Positions 1-9,671 are shown, numbered from the stretch's first letter. The stretch: DNA of 64,000 nt from Saccharolobus caldissimus (GCF_020886315.1 NZ_AP025226.1:1700001-1764000); one strand, 5' to 3'. Made by a program: numbers and translations. Notes: generated by a model from the letters alone, not told the origin.

Positions 1-63
1 TCTAACAGTCTTCTTTTGTGATGCATAGTAGCCTAATGACAGTATTTCCAAATTATCTACCAT
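1..63 (-). CDS. N-terminal fragment of an unidentified protein (cut by window edge)
   Basis: An ATG at 63-61 on the minus strand follows the stop of the upstream gene after one base and opens a frame of 21 codons that runs off the window. The visible residues begin MVDNLEILSLGYYAS. That is too little to recognise a family. The one-base spacing suggests translation coupled to the Trm5-like gene, so it may belong to the same operon. Confidence 0.5.
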   Translation of the reverse strand, partial: MVDNLEILSLGYYASQKKTVR

Positions 64-64
64 T

Positions 65-847
65 CTAATTCACCTTTATGTCAACTACTACGTGATATGT
101 ATAAGGTTTTACACTTCTAACAATTCTAGCATAATAAGATCCAGAATATTTACTCATTGCAATTTTTATCGGATCTTCCCCCTTTTTAGTCTCTATTTCG
201 GTATAAAGATGAATAATGCCACCTTTCTTTATTTTTTGAAGAGCTATCTCGTAGGCTTTATCAGCTAATTCTGGGAGAGGTGCTATTATTCTATCAGCAT
301 CTTCAAGATCATAAATCCTAATGAATGCATCGCCGTAGATTGGTAATACCTCATAAGCTCTATTAAGTTCTACGTTAGCCATTAGATAATAATATGCGTA
401 GGGGTTTATATCTATAGAATACACTATTTTAGGCTTTCCTAATACCGCAGATAAGATGGAAAACGGACCAAATCCAGAAAACATATTTATAATTACTTCT
501 CCTCGCCTAACTTGCTTAGCAACTCTTAAATGTTCAAAGGATAATTTTTCTGAGAAAAACACCTTTGTAAAATCTAAATAATATCTACATCCATGTTCCT
601 TGTATATGGTCTCACTTCTCTTTTCACCAGCTATATGATAATAAGTAGGAAGTCTATATGGACCAGAAACGTCTCTATATCTTCCCCAGACCGCTTTAAT
701 ATAGGGCAGCCTTGACATTATGTAGTTCGCTACATTAATTAAGTCCTCTGGTTTCTTATCGAAGGGAATACCTATTACTGCAATGTCCCCTATTATTTCA
801 ACTCTTTTCCAAATGCCTTGTTTCCTTGCTTGTTCTTTTATCGACAT
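65..847 (-). CDS. Trm5/Met-10+ family tRNA(G37) methyltransferase
   Basis: Class I SAM-dependent methyltransferase of the Trm5/TYW2 type, which methylates G37 of tRNA or acts in wyosine synthesis. The SAM motif [10 protein letters not shown] lies at residues 121-130, followed by [17 protein letters not shown] at 146-162. The C-terminus [14 protein letters not shown] is the usual Trm5 ending. Where classical Trm5 has Asn-Leu-Pro, this protein has APLPE (189-193), so the exact substrate (m1G, imG2 or another wyosine step) is open. At 260 aa it is compact for the family. Its first 50 bases overlap the end of the upstream amidohydrolase-like gene in another frame, and the next gene follows after one base, so this is a tight operon. 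Confidence 0.8.
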   Translation of the reverse strand: MSIKEQARKQGIWKRVEIIGDIAVIGIPFDKKPEDLINVANYIMSRLPYIKAVWGRYRDVSGPYRLPTYYHIAGEKRSETIYKEHGCRYYLDFTKVFFSEKLSFEHLRVAKQVRRGEVIINMFSGFGPFSILSAVLGKPKIVYSIDINPYAYYYLMANVELNRAYEVLPIYGDAFIRIYDLEDADRIIAPLPELADKAYEIALQKIKKGGIIHLYTEIETKKGEDPIKIAMSKYSGSYYARIVRSVKPYTYHVVVDIKVN

Positions 848-1946
848 CTGCTAACCTCTCTATAGCTTTTTCAATGTGTTTTAATCCTACATTTAATGGA
901 ACTCCACCGTCTAATACTGCCTCTCCATTAACCATTACAGTTTCTGGGTAACTTAGATTAAATATTATAGACTCATAAGGGCTCTCTATATCTAGAGGAA
1001 ATGCAGGAGGTTCTTTAATCTCGTATATAGTTAAATCTGCTACTTTATTGTTTTCAATTACGCCTCTATCATTATACTTTAATTGAGAATATCCCCATAT
1101 TGTCATGGCGTTTAACGCTTCCTCTGGGGTTAGAAGTAGCCTAGTTAAGCTTGCAGATGCCTCATGCCTAATGTCAAATGAAGGTGTCAAGTCTAATGAT
1201 ATTGAAGGCTTATATTGGCTTAACGGGAATTGAGAAACTTCATATGATGGAGTGAAAGCTAATGAAAAACCTTTTTGCTTAATTATCTCTAAATCTTTTC
1301 TCGCACCTCCGCCTAAACCTATAACGTTTACTGCACTATTCATATTCTCTAAACTTACGAATCTCTCTAATAAGACTGGTAAATTATATTGCTGGGAAAT
1401 CTCAAAAACCTCTTTAGAATATTCTTCACTGCATAATCTTAATATAACCCTATTCTCGTTTTTGCTTGACCACCTATTATATAACGTTATGAATTCCCTT
1501 TCCCAATCCTCTTTAGAATCTGGACAATCAACTCCTACAGCTAATACTGGCTTTAATCCCACTTCACTAATAGCTCTAGCAATCATATCTAAATTAGGAC
1601 CAGATGTAACTACTGTTGTCACACCAGTTCTTAACAGGTGGTAAGCTCCCATAAGGGAAAAATAATAAATATCATTTGGTGAAAGAGTACTTAATAGTTG
1701 AAATGCGTTAATTTTTCCAGAGAAAATTCTATATCTAAATGGATATAAGTAAATAAATGAATGTGTTGTTACAAAGCCTGGAATTACAACCCTATTTTCC
1801 CCGCCAATAATGTATTCGGCATATTCATACTCTTCTGGTTCCTCTTTAGAAATAACCTTTATTTGACCTTCCTCAATTCCTATATAAACATTCCTTAACG
1901 GTTTATATGGGCCTAACACTAAGTCAGCCTTAATTAAAACTTTCAT
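798..1946 (-). CDS. amidohydrolase-like protein with eroded metal site
   Basis: About 382 aa with the layout of the cytosine-deaminase/chlorohydrolase branch of metal-dependent amidohydrolases: a short N-terminal beta-sandwich strand, PGFVTTHSF after the first barrel strand, and a C-terminal composite sandwich with ADLTIYEIK and [12 protein letters not shown]. The usual HxH after PGF is reduced to one His followed by Ser-Phe, and the later His-x-His and catalytic His positions are not evident, so catalysis is doubtful. I start at [13 protein letters not shown] (1946) because the eight preceding residues do not fit the family. The gene runs 50 bases into the Trm5-like gene. A non-enzymatic role or a divergent substrate is possible. 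Confidence 0.7.
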   Translation of the reverse strand: MKVLIKADLVLGPYKPLRNVYIGIEEGQIKVISKEEPEEYEYAEYIIGGENRVVIPGFVTTHSFIYLYPFRYRIFSGKINAFQLLSTLSPNDIYYFSLMGAYHLLRTGVTTVVTSGPNLDMIARAISEVGLKPVLAVGVDCPDSKEDWEREFITLYNRWSSKNENRVILRLCSEEYSKEVFEISQQYNLPVLLERFVSLENMNSAVNVIGLGGGARKDLEIIKQKGFSLAFTPSYEVSQFPLSQYKPSISLDLTPSFDIRHEASASLTRLLLTPEEALNAMTIWGYSQLKYNDRGVIENNKVADLTIYEIKEPPAFPLDIESPYESIIFNLSYPETVMVNGEAVLDGGVPLNVGLKHIEKAIERLADVDKRTSKETRHLEKS

Positions 1947-2030
1947 TGCTCCTAAAAACCTAATAAACAAATTGTTAATTAAAGTTATGGATGAGAATAA
2001 TCAAATACCTTTAACTAGAGGGTAGAAAGT

Positions 2031-2858
2031 ATGACATACGCTGAACTAATTGAAAATGAAATTGCACAAAATTATAGAGTTACTACAGATTTAAAGTTAG
2101 ATAGAGCATACGTTACGGGTGCCGGTGATTCTTACGCAGTGGCATTGACAATAGAGGGTAAAACTAAAGGTAGATTTAGAGCCTTAGACCCTTTTGAGGC
2201 CTTATTTTACGATGAATTAGAACTTCCTTTAGTTATTATTTCAGTTTCTGGAAGACCTAAATCCAATATACTTTTAGCTAAAAAATTTAAAGGAAAAACT
2301 AAAATTTATGTTATTACTGCAAACGAGGAATCCGAGTTATCTAAATTAGCTGATTACATAATAATAATACCCTACAAGCCAAATCAAACATTACCGGGTA
2401 CTCTGTCCTTTCTAATGAGTTTAAGCGCTACATACTCACTGGCTAATGTGGATGAGGATAAAGAGAGGGATCATAATGTAATTAAACTTTCTAATAGTCC
2501 ATTCTTTGTAGGATTTGGAGAAAATTATGGTATTGCATATTATGCAAAATTAAAATTAGCAGAGATATTTGGATACAGTTCAAATAGTGAGAAATTAGAG
2601 CAATTCTGCCATTCCCCAATCTTTATGACAGATAAAAGGCAAATTGTATTACTTAGAAGCGGAATTGAGAGAGAAGAAGAGTTAATCAAAAGTATCGATT
2701 ACACTGAAATAGCTGCTACAAAATGTAAGGGAGCTTTCTGTAACGCTTATGCGGTAATAAGATCTGTCATTTATAAGATGAAAATTGAAAATTGGGATAA
2801 GATTTACTTCCTAGAAAACAAAAAAATATTAGGCGTTAGTTCTCATATGATATATTGA
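2031..2858 (+). CDS. SIS-domain protein, GlmS isomerase-like
   Basis: A 275-aa protein with two sugar-isomerase (SIS) domains. The first starts near residue 25 with YVTGAGDSYAVAL and the Ser-rich VSGRPKSN loop, which binds phosphosugar in SIS folds. The second starts near 160 with FVGFGENYGIAYYAKLKLAEI, like the second half of GlmS. The N-terminal glutaminase of GlmS is absent, so it could be an isomerase, a deaminase or a sugar-binding regulator. The ligand cannot be read from sequence. It is the first gene of a five-gene run, with the next gene one base after its stop. Confidence 0.75.
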   Translation: MTYAELIENEIAQNYRVTTDLKLDRAYVTGAGDSYAVALTIEGKTKGRFRALDPFEALFYDELELPLVIISVSGRPKSNILLAKKFKGKTKIYVITANEESELSKLADYIIIIPYKPNQTLPGTLSFLMSLSATYSLANVDEDKERDHNVIKLSNSPFFVGFGENYGIAYYAKLKLAEIFGYSSNSEKLEQFCHSPIFMTDKRQIVLLRSGIEREEELIKSIDYTEIAATKCKGAFCNAYAVIRSVIYKMKIENWDKIYFLENKKILGVSSHMIY

Positions 2859-2859
2859 T

Positions 2860-3099
2860 ATGGAAGAGTTAGATTTAACAAAAGCTGATACTAGATGTGG
2901 TTCCGATTCTCCAGCGATAAGATTGTTAAGGTTCTGGTTAGAAGTAGGAGGTAATAAGGAAGTTAGGGTAATAGCTCTTAGAGGTGTACAAGAAGATCAA
3001 GTTAATATGTGGTTAATGGCAATGAGCGAGAAGGGAGTAAGATTAATTGACAAGAAGAGTGAAAATGATAAAATAATATACACAATATTTTTACCTTAA
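2860..3099 (+). CDS. small TusA-like protein
   Basis: A 79-aa protein with the beta-alpha-beta-alpha-beta-beta pattern and size of TusA/SirA sulfur carriers. It has DTRCGSDSP near residues 10-18, where TusA proteins carry their sulfur-binding Cys, and ends in paired strands. The usual CPxP is replaced by Cys13 followed by GSDSP, so the assignment is structural and tentative. If right, Cys13 would carry persulfide. It lies one base after the SIS gene and ten bases before a membrane protein gene, so it is almost certainly co-transcribed. Confidence 0.5.
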   Translation: MEELDLTKADTRCGSDSPAIRLLRFWLEVGGNKEVRVIALRGVQEDQVNMWLMAMSEKGVRLIDKKSENDKIIYTIFLP

Positions 3100-3109
3100 G
3101 TGCTCTAAA

Positions 3110-3697
3110 ATGAAATTAACGTCGATAGTAAAATACATGGGTTTTTCTTTACTTATTGCATCAATAATAATATATGTAATTACAGACCCTGTTGATAGAT
3201 TACTTTCGTATCAAGGACCTATTTTATCTGGAGCATTATTAGGATGGTATGTGCTTATTTCAAATACACCTGCTGATAAGTTCGTCGAAATTAACGGTGA
3301 GAGAATTTCAGTAGTAGCGTTATTGCTAAGGAAAAAAGCACCGTTTTTAATAATCGTTGGACTAGCCTTAATAATTCCATGGCTCTTGCCTCAAATTTAC
3401 GTAATATCAGTAAAAATGCAGTGGTTCTTTATCTTCTCTTTCCTTTCAGAATTCTTAGGAGGTTTTTTAATAGGATATATAATACCAGCTTTAAATTTTA
3501 CTGAAAAATTACTATTATACAGTTTCGGGTTCGCAGGAGATACGTTATATCTGTTATTGTTATATATGGCTTCAAATTTATTTAACGTCCCTTCTCAGCT
3601 TGTAATTAATTCCGTCTTAATACTGGTTTACGGAATAAAATTTCCTGAGGGAGTATTATTTGCAGTTTATATACTTAAAAAGATAGGAGGAATTTAA
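3110..3697 (+). CDS. integral membrane protein, unknown family
   Basis: A 195-aa protein with about five or six hydrophobic segments, near residues 10-28, 35-50, 75-95, 103-128, 135-155 and 163-190, joined by short loops. I recognise no catalytic or transport motif. Its stop overlaps the ATG of cobA by one base (TAATG), so it is translated together with a tetrapyrrole methyltransferase. A role in transport or membrane handling of a precursor or metal is a guess from position only. Confidence 0.6.
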   Translation: MKLTSIVKYMGFSLLIASIIIYVITDPVDRLLSYQGPILSGALLGWYVLISNTPADKFVEINGERISVVALLLRKKAPFLIIVGLALIIPWLLPQIYVISVKMQWFFIFSFLSEFLGGFLIGYIIPALNFTEKLLLYSFGFAGDTLYLLLLYMASNLFNVPSQLVINSVLILVYGIKFPEGVLFAVYILKKIGGI

Positions 3698-4425
3698 TGA
3701 AAGGTAAGGTTTATATAGTAGGTGCAGGACCTGGAGACCCAGAACTTATAACACTAAAGGGATTAAAAGTTTTGCAAGAGGCAGACGTTATAATATATGA
3801 TAGATTAATTCCCATTGAGTTACTAAATTATTGTAAACCTAAATCGGAGAAAATATATGTAGGGAAAAACATAGGCGATTATGTTATTCAAGATGATATA
3901 AATAAATTATTAGTAAAGAAAGCGTTAGAAAATAAGACAGTAGTCCGATTAAAGGGCGGTGACCCTTACGTTTTAGGCAGAGGAGAAGAGGAGTGTATGT
4001 ATGTTATATCTAATGGAGTTGAATGCGAAGTTATTCCAGGGGTAACCAGTGCGATAGCAGTACCGGCATACGCGGGAATTCCAGTAACTAGTAGGTTATA
4101 TTCTGCAAGTGGTTTTACAGTAATCTCAGCTACCCAGGCTGAGGACAAATTAATAGATGTTGATTATATACCGAAAAAAGGAACACTTATAATTCTTATG
4201 GGTATTAGAAAAATTGAAGAATTAACAAATCTTCTTCTTAAGATAAGAGATGAGAGAGAACCAGTTGCGGTTATACAAAACGGAACTACTCAACAACAAA
4301 GAGTAGCAGTAGGCATCTTAAGGGATCTCACTTCAATTGTTAAGGAAAATAATATAACATCACCTGCAATTATTGTAGTTGGCGAAGTGGTTAAATTAAG
4401 GGAATACTTATGGAAATTTAAGTGA
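3697..4425 (+). CDS. cobA: uroporphyrinogen-III C-methyltransferase
   Basis: SAM-dependent enzyme that methylates C2 and C7 of uroporphyrinogen III to give precorrin-2, the entry to siroheme, cobalamin and archaeal heme. The 242 aa match the single-domain enzyme. The family motifs are present: [15 protein letters not shown] at 8-22 and [17 protein letters not shown] at 83-99, then [19 protein letters not shown]. There is no CysG-type dehydrogenase domain. It overlaps the membrane protein before it and the YHS mini-protein after it by one base each. Cobalamin supply would serve the methylmalonyl-CoA mutase encoded nearby, though that link is inferred. Confidence 0.9.
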   Translation: MKGKVYIVGAGPGDPELITLKGLKVLQEADVIIYDRLIPIELLNYCKPKSEKIYVGKNIGDYVIQDDINKLLVKKALENKTVVRLKGGDPYVLGRGEEECMYVISNGVECEVIPGVTSAIAVPAYAGIPVTSRLYSASGFTVISATQAEDKLIDVDYIPKKGTLIILMGIRKIEELTNLLLKIRDEREPVAVIQNGTTQQQRVAVGILRDLTSIVKENNITSPAIIVVGEVVKLREYLWKFK

Positions 4426-4565
4426 TGGAAATGAAATGCCAAGTTTGTGGACAAGAAATAGAAGGCAAACCTTACACTTATTCTTATAAGGGTATAACAT
4501 ACTATTTTTGTAGCCCAATGTGTATGGTAGAATTTAAAAAGAGACCAGAAAAATATATTAAATAA
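4425..4565 (+). CDS. YHS/TRASH-type metal-binding mini-protein, 46 aa
   Basis: A short gene starting at the ATG that overlaps the cobA stop (TGATG). It encodes 46 residues with CQVCG at 5-9 and FCSPMC at 28-33, then a short helix ending RPEKYIK. Four cysteines in two pairs around a small beta-hairpin are typical of YHS and TRASH domains, which bind a metal ion and often sit in metal-handling proteins. The position after cobA suggests a link to metallation of a tetrapyrrole or to metal sensing, which is inference. Confidence 0.8.
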   Translation: MEMKCQVCGQEIEGKPYTYSYKGITYYFCSPMCMVEFKKRPEKYIK

Positions 4566-4635
4566 CTGAATTATTCATAATGTTTATCCTTAAGACCTTT
4601 AATTTTTGTTAACCACTTAAAATTCTAATAGGCTA

Positions 4636-4644
4636 AGTATATAA
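4636..4644 (+). promoter_or_regulatory. TATA box of the FAD-subunit gene
   Basis: AGTATATAA lies with its centre 26-27 bp before the GTG start at 4667. That is the archaeal TATA-to-start distance, so the transcript is probably leaderless and the GTG start is favoured over the out-of-frame ATG at 4665. Confidence 0.6.
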
Positions 4645-4666
4645 GGGTCTAGTAAATAATAAGCAT

Positions 4667-5503
4667 GTGTACCCACCAAAGATTGGTTACGTAATTCCAG
4701 ATAATGTGAAAGAGGCTGTAGAATTCTTAGAAAGCCATGACGATGCTAAGCCGTTAGCAGGAGGTCATAGTCTAATTCCTATGTTAAAGCTAAGGATAAT
4801 TAGACCATCGTATCTAGTTGAAATTAGAAGACTTCCAGAATTACATTATATTAGGGTTGAAGGCAATGTAGTTAAAATAGGCTCGATGTCTACTCATTAC
4901 GATATAGTTAAGGCAAATATACCATTACTCAGTGAAACAGCGTCCAAAATAGGAGACCCACAAGTAAGGAATATGGGAACAATAGGAGGAAGTATTTCTC
5001 ATCTAGATCCTGCAGCTGACTATCCGGCGGCATTAATAGCGTTAGATGCTAAAGTTAAAATAAGAAGTAGTAGAGGAGAGAGAGTTGAAAATTTCTCATC
5101 ATTTGCTAAAGATATGTTTACACCAGATTTAAATCAAGGCGAAATAGTAACTGAGATAGAAATACCACTACTTAAAGACTACAAGTACTCTTATCAAAAA
5201 CTTGAGAGAAGAGCTGGAGATTTCGCTATTGTAGGAGTAGCAGTAGCACTAAAGGTAAATGGAGATGTAATAGAAGATGCTAGAATAGGATTAACTGCTG
5301 TAAATAAAACCGCTGTTAGAGCAACTGAAGCTGAGAAAATATTAATGTCTGGTAAAATATCTGAAAAATTGATAGAAGATGCCGCCACAAAGGCTATGGA
5401 TTACGCTAATCCAACATCAGACATAAGGGGTTCAGCAGAATATAAAAAGAAGATGGTAAAAGTTATGACTAAGAGGGCAATATTAGCTGCATTAAGTAGG
5501 TGA
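4667..5503 (+). CDS. molybdenum hydroxylase, medium FAD-binding subunit (CoxM/CutB type)
   Basis: FAD subunit of a xanthine-oxidase-family enzyme. In Sulfolobales the best known member is glyceraldehyde oxidoreductase (CutABC), but CO dehydrogenase-like and other aldehyde oxidases share the fold. The 278 aa contain the two FAD motifs [13 protein letters not shown] (31-43) and [16 protein letters not shown] (105-120) and the usual C-terminal domain. The start is GTG. The [2Fe-2S] subunit gene follows immediately. The large Mo-binding subunit is not in this window, so the substrate cannot be deduced here. Confidence 0.88.
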   Translation: MYPPKIGYVIPDNVKEAVEFLESHDDAKPLAGGHSLIPMLKLRIIRPSYLVEIRRLPELHYIRVEGNVVKIGSMSTHYDIVKANIPLLSETASKIGDPQVRNMGTIGGSISHLDPAADYPAALIALDAKVKIRSSRGERVENFSSFAKDMFTPDLNQGEIVTEIEIPLLKDYKYSYQKLERRAGDFAIVGVAVALKVNGDVIEDARIGLTAVNKTAVRATEAEKILMSGKISEKLIEDAATKAMDYANPTSDIRGSAEYKKKMVKVMTKRAILAALSR

Positions 5504-5508
5504 TTATA

Positions 5509-6015
5509 ATGAAAGTATTTGAAAAAGACCAAAAAGTCAAAATCCATTTAAAGATAAACGGTCAAGATTACGAAACTGAAACCGAACCAAGGAGATTATT
5601 AGTGCACGTTCTTAGAGAGTTAGGATTTACTGGAGTACATATAGGTTGTGATACATCAAATTGCGGTGCCTGTACTATCATAATGAATGGAAGAAGTGTA
5701 AAATCGTGTACAGTTTTAGCTGTTGAGGCTGATGGCTCAGAAATACTAACAGTAGAGGGATTAGCTAAAGATGGTAAACTACATCCAATACAAGAAGCTT
5801 TCTGGGAAAAACATGCCTTACAATGCGGATATTGTACGCCAGGAATGATAATGGAGGCTTATTGGTTATTAAAAGAGAATCCTAATCCGACAGAGGAGGA
5901 AATTAGAGAAGGCATATCTGGAAATTTATGCCGATGTACTGGGTATCAGAATATAGTTGAAGCAATCAAGGTGGCATCACAAAAGTTGAGAATGGAACTT
6001 CCTAAAGCTCATTAA
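5509..6015 (+). CDS. molybdenum hydroxylase, small [2Fe-2S] subunit (CoxS/CutC type)
   Basis: Electron-transfer subunit with two [2Fe-2S] clusters. Counted from the chosen ATG, the plant-type cluster has Cys47, Cys52, Cys55 and Cys67 ([10 protein letters not shown]), and the second cluster has Cys106, Cys109, Cys141 and Cys143 (QCGYCTPG and CRCTGYQ). The length of 168 aa is normal. A GTG at 5500 overlaps the previous stop and is in frame, but the ATG at 5509 gives the usual N-terminus. The 3' end overlaps the convergent MocA/MobA-like gene by 39 bases. Confidence 0.92.
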   Translation: MKVFEKDQKVKIHLKINGQDYETETEPRRLLVHVLRELGFTGVHIGCDTSNCGACTIIMNGRSVKSCTVLAVEADGSEILTVEGLAKDGKLHPIQEAFWEKHALQCGYCTPGMIMEAYWLLKENPNPTEEEIREGISGNLCRCTGYQNIVEAIKVASQKLRMELPKAH

Positions 6016-6558
6016 ATCCTCTTTTTTATCAATATCAATTAAAACACCTTCGCTACACTCCACGAAACATAGTTCTTCTTTATTTAATTTATTTAAAATA
6101 ACTCTGGCTCCAACGTCACCCTTAAGGTTATCAATTTCTGGAAATAATGATCTAGCTAACAGAACCGGATTTCCACGTTCCTCCTTATGAACCGGTATTA
6201 CAGCTTTACATTTTTTTGAAGCAAAAACTTTCAATATTTTCTCCACATCCTCTCTTAATACGAATGGCATGTCACCTAACGCGATTAAAACTCCATCATA
6301 GTCTTTAAAAAATCTTAAACCTAACTTTATTGAAGTACTAATTCCTTCCTTCCAAAATGGATTATAAATTACAATCTGATCAGAAAGAAGAGGAATTAGT
6401 TCATTTACATACTTTCCTACTACAATAACTTTTTCTAAACCATCATAAATTCTTATTGTTTTAACAATTATAGGAATATTATCAATTTCTGCTATTAACT
6501 TATTGCCACCAAACCTTTTCCCTTCACCCGCGGCTAAAATCACAACCCCTATATTCAT
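5977..6558 (-). CDS. MocA/MobA-like molybdopterin nucleotidyltransferase
   Basis: A 193-aa NTP-transferase of the family that joins CTP or GTP to molybdenum cofactor. It shows the nucleotide loop [15 protein letters not shown] (7-21) and the metal-binding ALGDMPF near 93-99. Placement beside molybdenum hydroxylase subunits and CoxG genes suggests the cytidylyltransferase (MocA) activity that makes the MCD cofactor of xanthine-oxidase-type enzymes. MobA (GTP) is the alternative. I start at [11 protein letters not shown] (6558), since seven upstream residues precede the family start. Confidence 0.8.
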   Translation of the reverse strand: MNIGVVILAAGEGKRFGGNKLIAEIDNIPIIVKTIRIYDGLEKVIVVGKYVNELIPLLSDQIVIYNPFWKEGISTSIKLGLRFFKDYDGVLIALGDMPFVLREDVEKILKVFASKKCKAVIPVHKEERGNPVLLARSLFPEIDNLKGDVGARVILNKLNKEELCFVECSEGVLIDIDKKEDLMSFRKFHSQLL

Positions 6559-6585
6559 ATATACTACTATTCTAAACACTTACAT

Positions 6586-7005
6586 ATGAAATATGAAGGT
6601 TCAATTGAGATAAACGCCACAAGAGACCAAATACTTAAGTTATTAGATAACCCCGAACAAGTTGCTCAGTGTTTTCCTGGAATAAAAAGTTTCAGCAAAG
6701 AAGGTGATGAATACAAGGTTATAGGAGTTACTGGTATAGGTTTCATAAAGGGCGAATATAAGGCAAATGTAAGATTTGAAAAATTAGATGAAAATAAGAG
6801 AAAAATTCTGGCAAAAGGCTCTGGAATGAATAGTAATGTAGATATAGAAGCATTAGTTGAGGCTTTAGATGGAAAGATAAACTACTCTGCAGATGTGAGA
6901 GTAGCTGGAGTATTGGCATCAGTAGGAGCAAGATTAATGGGTAGTGCTATAGAGAAAATAGTAAACGACTTATTTAGCTGCATTAAGGAAAAGGTGATAA
7001 AATGA
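6586..7005 (+). CDS. CoxG-like SRPBCC protein
   Basis: A 139-aa protein of the carbon monoxide dehydrogenase subunit G family. It has the SRPBCC start of a strand and helix (GSIEINATRDQILKLLDNPE), the family signature QCFPGIKSF and a final helix. CoxG proteins help mature or localise molybdenum hydroxylases. The gene is divergent from the MocA/MobA-like gene, and its stop region overlaps a second, shorter CoxG-like gene. The context supports assembly of the oxidoreductase encoded just upstream. Confidence 0.85.
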   Translation: MKYEGSIEINATRDQILKLLDNPEQVAQCFPGIKSFSKEGDEYKVIGVTGIGFIKGEYKANVRFEKLDENKRKILAKGSGMNSNVDIEALVEALDGKINYSADVRVAGVLASVGARLMGSAIEKIVNDLFSCIKEKVIK

Positions 7006-7364
7006 CAATTACACAAGGAGAGGCAATAGTAAATAACGTAGAAAAGGCTAAACGATTTTTTTCAGATTACAAAAATTTGATGAACTGCATTCCCGGAGTA
7101 AAGGAGGTAAATGGAAATAATTTTAAGGCATACGTAAAATTTTCCTTCTTAACTATAGAAATTAAGGGGATTGTAAAAAAGCATGAAGTAAATGGGGATA
7201 ATATTGATACACTAATAACCATTAACGGAAATAAAATAAAATGGACTACTAATTATGAAGTAGACGGTCCATTAGCTAATAGCCTTAGAAAACACATAGA
7301 TGCTCAAGCTAACGAAATATCTAGGCAAATTATAGAGTGTAGCATTTCCAAAATTAATCAATGA
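7002..7364 (+). CDS. second CoxG-like SRPBCC protein
   Basis: A 120-aa protein that repeats the layout of its upstream neighbour: an N-terminal strand, a helix over a dynein-like KRFFSDYKNL, then MNCIPGVKEV matching the CoxG signature CxPGxK, and a closing amphipathic helix. Sequence similarity to the first copy is low apart from the signature. It starts inside the end of the first gene (ATGA overlap), so the two are co-translated and could form a heterodimer. Specific function is unknown. Confidence 0.75.
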   Translation: MTITQGEAIVNNVEKAKRFFSDYKNLMNCIPGVKEVNGNNFKAYVKFSFLTIEIKGIVKKHEVNGDNIDTLITINGNKIKWTTNYEVDGPLANSLRKHIDAQANEISRQIIECSISKINQ

Positions 7365-7516
7365 TAAATTTCAAATTCATTATATTAGTGAGACAATTAA
7401 AAATAAGTATCGCAGTCTTAAGTATCCCTCACAACTCCTTTTCATAAATATTAAAATACTCTGAGAGAAAGTAGATTAGTCTCTTATTATTTATGATATT
7501 AAAGAAGTTCAATCTA

Positions 7517-9103
7517 CTAGCCAATAGGTTCTAATACAATACCAACTCCTCTAGTCCTACCTTCTCTAAATACGAAAATTTGTCCTTTCTCTACATATTC
7601 TGGTCTATATAAAAAAGATAATATAACCTCGCTTGTATCTCCAGTCCTCAGTATTTTATTTTGAATCTTTTCAAAACGAACTGCTTGACGTATAGTATAC
7701 GAATGTAAAGTCGCTACATAGCCTTCTCTAATCGTAGTAGGGTGATGAAGAATGAAGACCTTAGCCTTAAATTTCTTAACAACTTTAGGCATTCCTTTTA
7801 TCATTACCATACCTTTCCTAAGACTCTCCTTATCAGCACCTTGTATAGCGAAAGTTGCAATATTGCCCGGTAATACAGAATCCACGAAAACCCTATTAAC
7901 CTGAATGCTTTTTACTTTAACCTCCTTAAACTCTCCAAATTTATTAGGTCCTATCAATAACGATTCATTTATAGCAATTTTACCTCTTATTACAGAACCT
8001 AATACTACTGTTCCAACTCCAGCCACATTATATATTTCATCAATGTAAACAAGTGGAGGTTCCTTATCTTTAATTAGTTTAGCCTCTGGAGGCAATAGGT
8101 TAAGAAAATTCATAAGTAAATCTAATCCCTTACCAGTAACGTTAGACACTTTAAATATTGGAACTACTCTCTTAGTTTTTATCGCAAGTATTGAGTTTAT
8201 TACGTCATCCTCATCTTCTACCTCTAAGGCTAACCTATTAATACCAGGAATTTTTAAAATACTTTTTATATCGTTTATTATTGACTTTACTCTCTCTTCT
8301 GGGAATTTATCAACTTTAGTTATAACTACAAATACTGGGAATTTAAGCACTGAGGCTAACGCTAAATGTTCTTTACCCATTGTGCTCAATCCATCATCTG
8401 CTCCAACTACTAACATTACGTAGTTGACTTCATATCCCAATAGACCTTTAAGAGTAGTCCTAAGGTATCTCTCATGACCACCTAAGTCAATTAATCTTAC
8501 TACCTTTGTACTTCTAATTGTTATTTCTGCCTCATCTAAAGGATCTTTAAGCTGCCAATTTACTATTTTTCCATTTTCATCAAAACCAATTAACCTTAAG
8601 GTAATTGAGGATGTTCTACCAGATAGGATTTCGTGTAAGTGCCTAGCTATAGCGGTTCTTAAGCTACCATTACCATCATCTAATCTTCCAAGTACTAGAG
8701 CTCCAGTAATCGTACTTTTCCCAGCATTCACGTGACCCATTACTGCTACGTTAACTTCAATTGGAAGATTATCCCTATATCTTCTAACTAAAAGTTCTAC
8801 TACATATTTACCTTTTTTAACCTCCACCTCTCTAGAATATACTATTTTAGCGTTTATTAGACTTGCGATCTTATTTAATGTGGATATACTCTCCTCTACC
8901 TCGTTCTTATTTAACCCTATTACCTCGCCATCATTACTTACTCCAATAACGTAAAACGCCTCCCCGTTTCCTTCTTCTAATCTGTACTTCATTTGAGAAG
9001 CTAGTTCTTGAAGACGCTCTGGAGTAACCCCAGAGAGGATAAGTTTATATTCTACCTTTCCTTCATCATTTTCGCGGGGTAATTTCATTACATCACTTAA
9101 CAA
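7517..9103 (-). CDS. GTPBP1/elongation-factor-like GTPase
   Basis: A 528-aa translational-type GTPase related to GTPBP1 and EF-1A. G1 is GHVNAGKST (123-131), G3 is DLGGHERY (207-213) and G4 is TKVD (262-265). Two beta-barrel domains follow, ending in RGVGIVLEPIG. About 115 residues precede the G domain, as in GTPBP1-like proteins. In eukaryotes these act in mRNA surveillance or stalled-ribosome rescue; the archaeal role is not established. A TATA-like element around 9105-9113 would place transcription near the internal Met at 9088, so translation may begin there rather than at 9103. Confidence 0.85.
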   Translation of the reverse strand: MLSDVMKLPRENDEGKVEYKLILSGVTPERLQELASQMKYRLEEGNGEAFYVIGVSNDGEVIGLNKNEVEESISTLNKIASLINAKIVYSREVEVKKGKYVVELLVRRYRDNLPIEVNVAVMGHVNAGKSTITGALVLGRLDDGNGSLRTAIARHLHEILSGRTSSITLRLIGFDENGKIVNWQLKDPLDEAEITIRSTKVVRLIDLGGHERYLRTTLKGLLGYEVNYVMLVVGADDGLSTMGKEHLALASVLKFPVFVVITKVDKFPEERVKSIINDIKSILKIPGINRLALEVEDEDDVINSILAIKTKRVVPIFKVSNVTGKGLDLLMNFLNLLPPEAKLIKDKEPPLVYIDEIYNVAGVGTVVLGSVIRGKIAINESLLIGPNKFGEFKEVKVKSIQVNRVFVDSVLPGNIATFAIQGADKESLRKGMVMIKGMPKVVKKFKAKVFILHHPTTIREGYVATLHSYTIRQAVRFEKIQNKILRTGDTSEVILSFLYRPEYVEKGQIFVFREGRTRGVGIVLEPIG

Positions 9104-9140
9104 GTATTAAATTTGAGAAGCACTAAATAAGTTTTAATAG

Positions 9141-9671
9141 GTGAATGTGATATTGATTGAAGAACCTAAAATAATATTTGAAGAAACGTTAGTATGCCCA
9201 GTTTGTAAAAAAAACTCATTAAAGGCTAGAGATTATTTATACGAAACACCTAACACGGGAAAATTAGTATTATCAAATTGGGTTTGTGAGGAATGCGGTT
9301 ATAGGTTTAGAGATGTAAAACCTTATGAGACTTACGAACCTAAGATAATTGAATTAAAAGTAGAAGATGTAGAAGATTTGAATACAATTGTATATAGATC
9401 TGCATTCGCAAAAATTACAATACCAGAGTTAGAGATAGAAGTGGATCCCGCTGGGGCATCTCAAGGTTATATTACTACTGTGGAAGGTATACTTGAAATT
9501 ATATTAGATGAGATTGGAGACTATTGCGACGAAAATTGTCTAAATAAGATAAACTTAGCAATGAATGGGGAAATGAAATTTTCACTAATAATAGAAGATG
9601 AATCTGGATTAAGCTTTATAAAATCAGAAAAAGCAAAAGTAAAACCTTTAATACAGAATATTCAAAGTTAA
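9141..9671 (+). CDS. ZPR1 zinc-finger domain protein
   Basis: A 176-aa archaeal ZPR1-family protein. One zinc finger uses Cys19, Cys22, Cys49 and Cys52 (CPVCKK and CEECGY), followed by the beta-rich ZPR1 domain including DPAGASQGYITTVEGILE. Eukaryotic ZPR1 has two such modules and works with EF-1A as a folding chaperone; the archaeal protein has one. It is divergent from a GTPase of the EF-1A superfamily and shares its promoter region, which fits that partnership. The start is GTG. Confidence 0.88.
   Translation: MNVILIEEPKIIFEETLVCPVCKKNSLKARDYLYETPNTGKLVLSNWVCEECGYRFRDVKPYETYEPKIIELKVEDVEDLNTIVYRSAFAKITIPELEIEVDPAGASQGYITTVEGILEIILDEIGDYCDENCLNKINLAMNGEMKFSLIIEDESGLSFIKSEKAKVKPLIQNIQS

Noticed and set aside
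1252-1644. Plus-strand frame of 130 codons within the amidohydrolase-like gene
   Set aside because: No promoter, no family similarity and complete overlap with a gene that has clear fold features.
7365-7516. RNA gene in the 152-bp gap between convergent genes
   Set aside because: It has only weak short repeats (for example GTATC twice) and no box motifs or long stem, so I could not support a feature.
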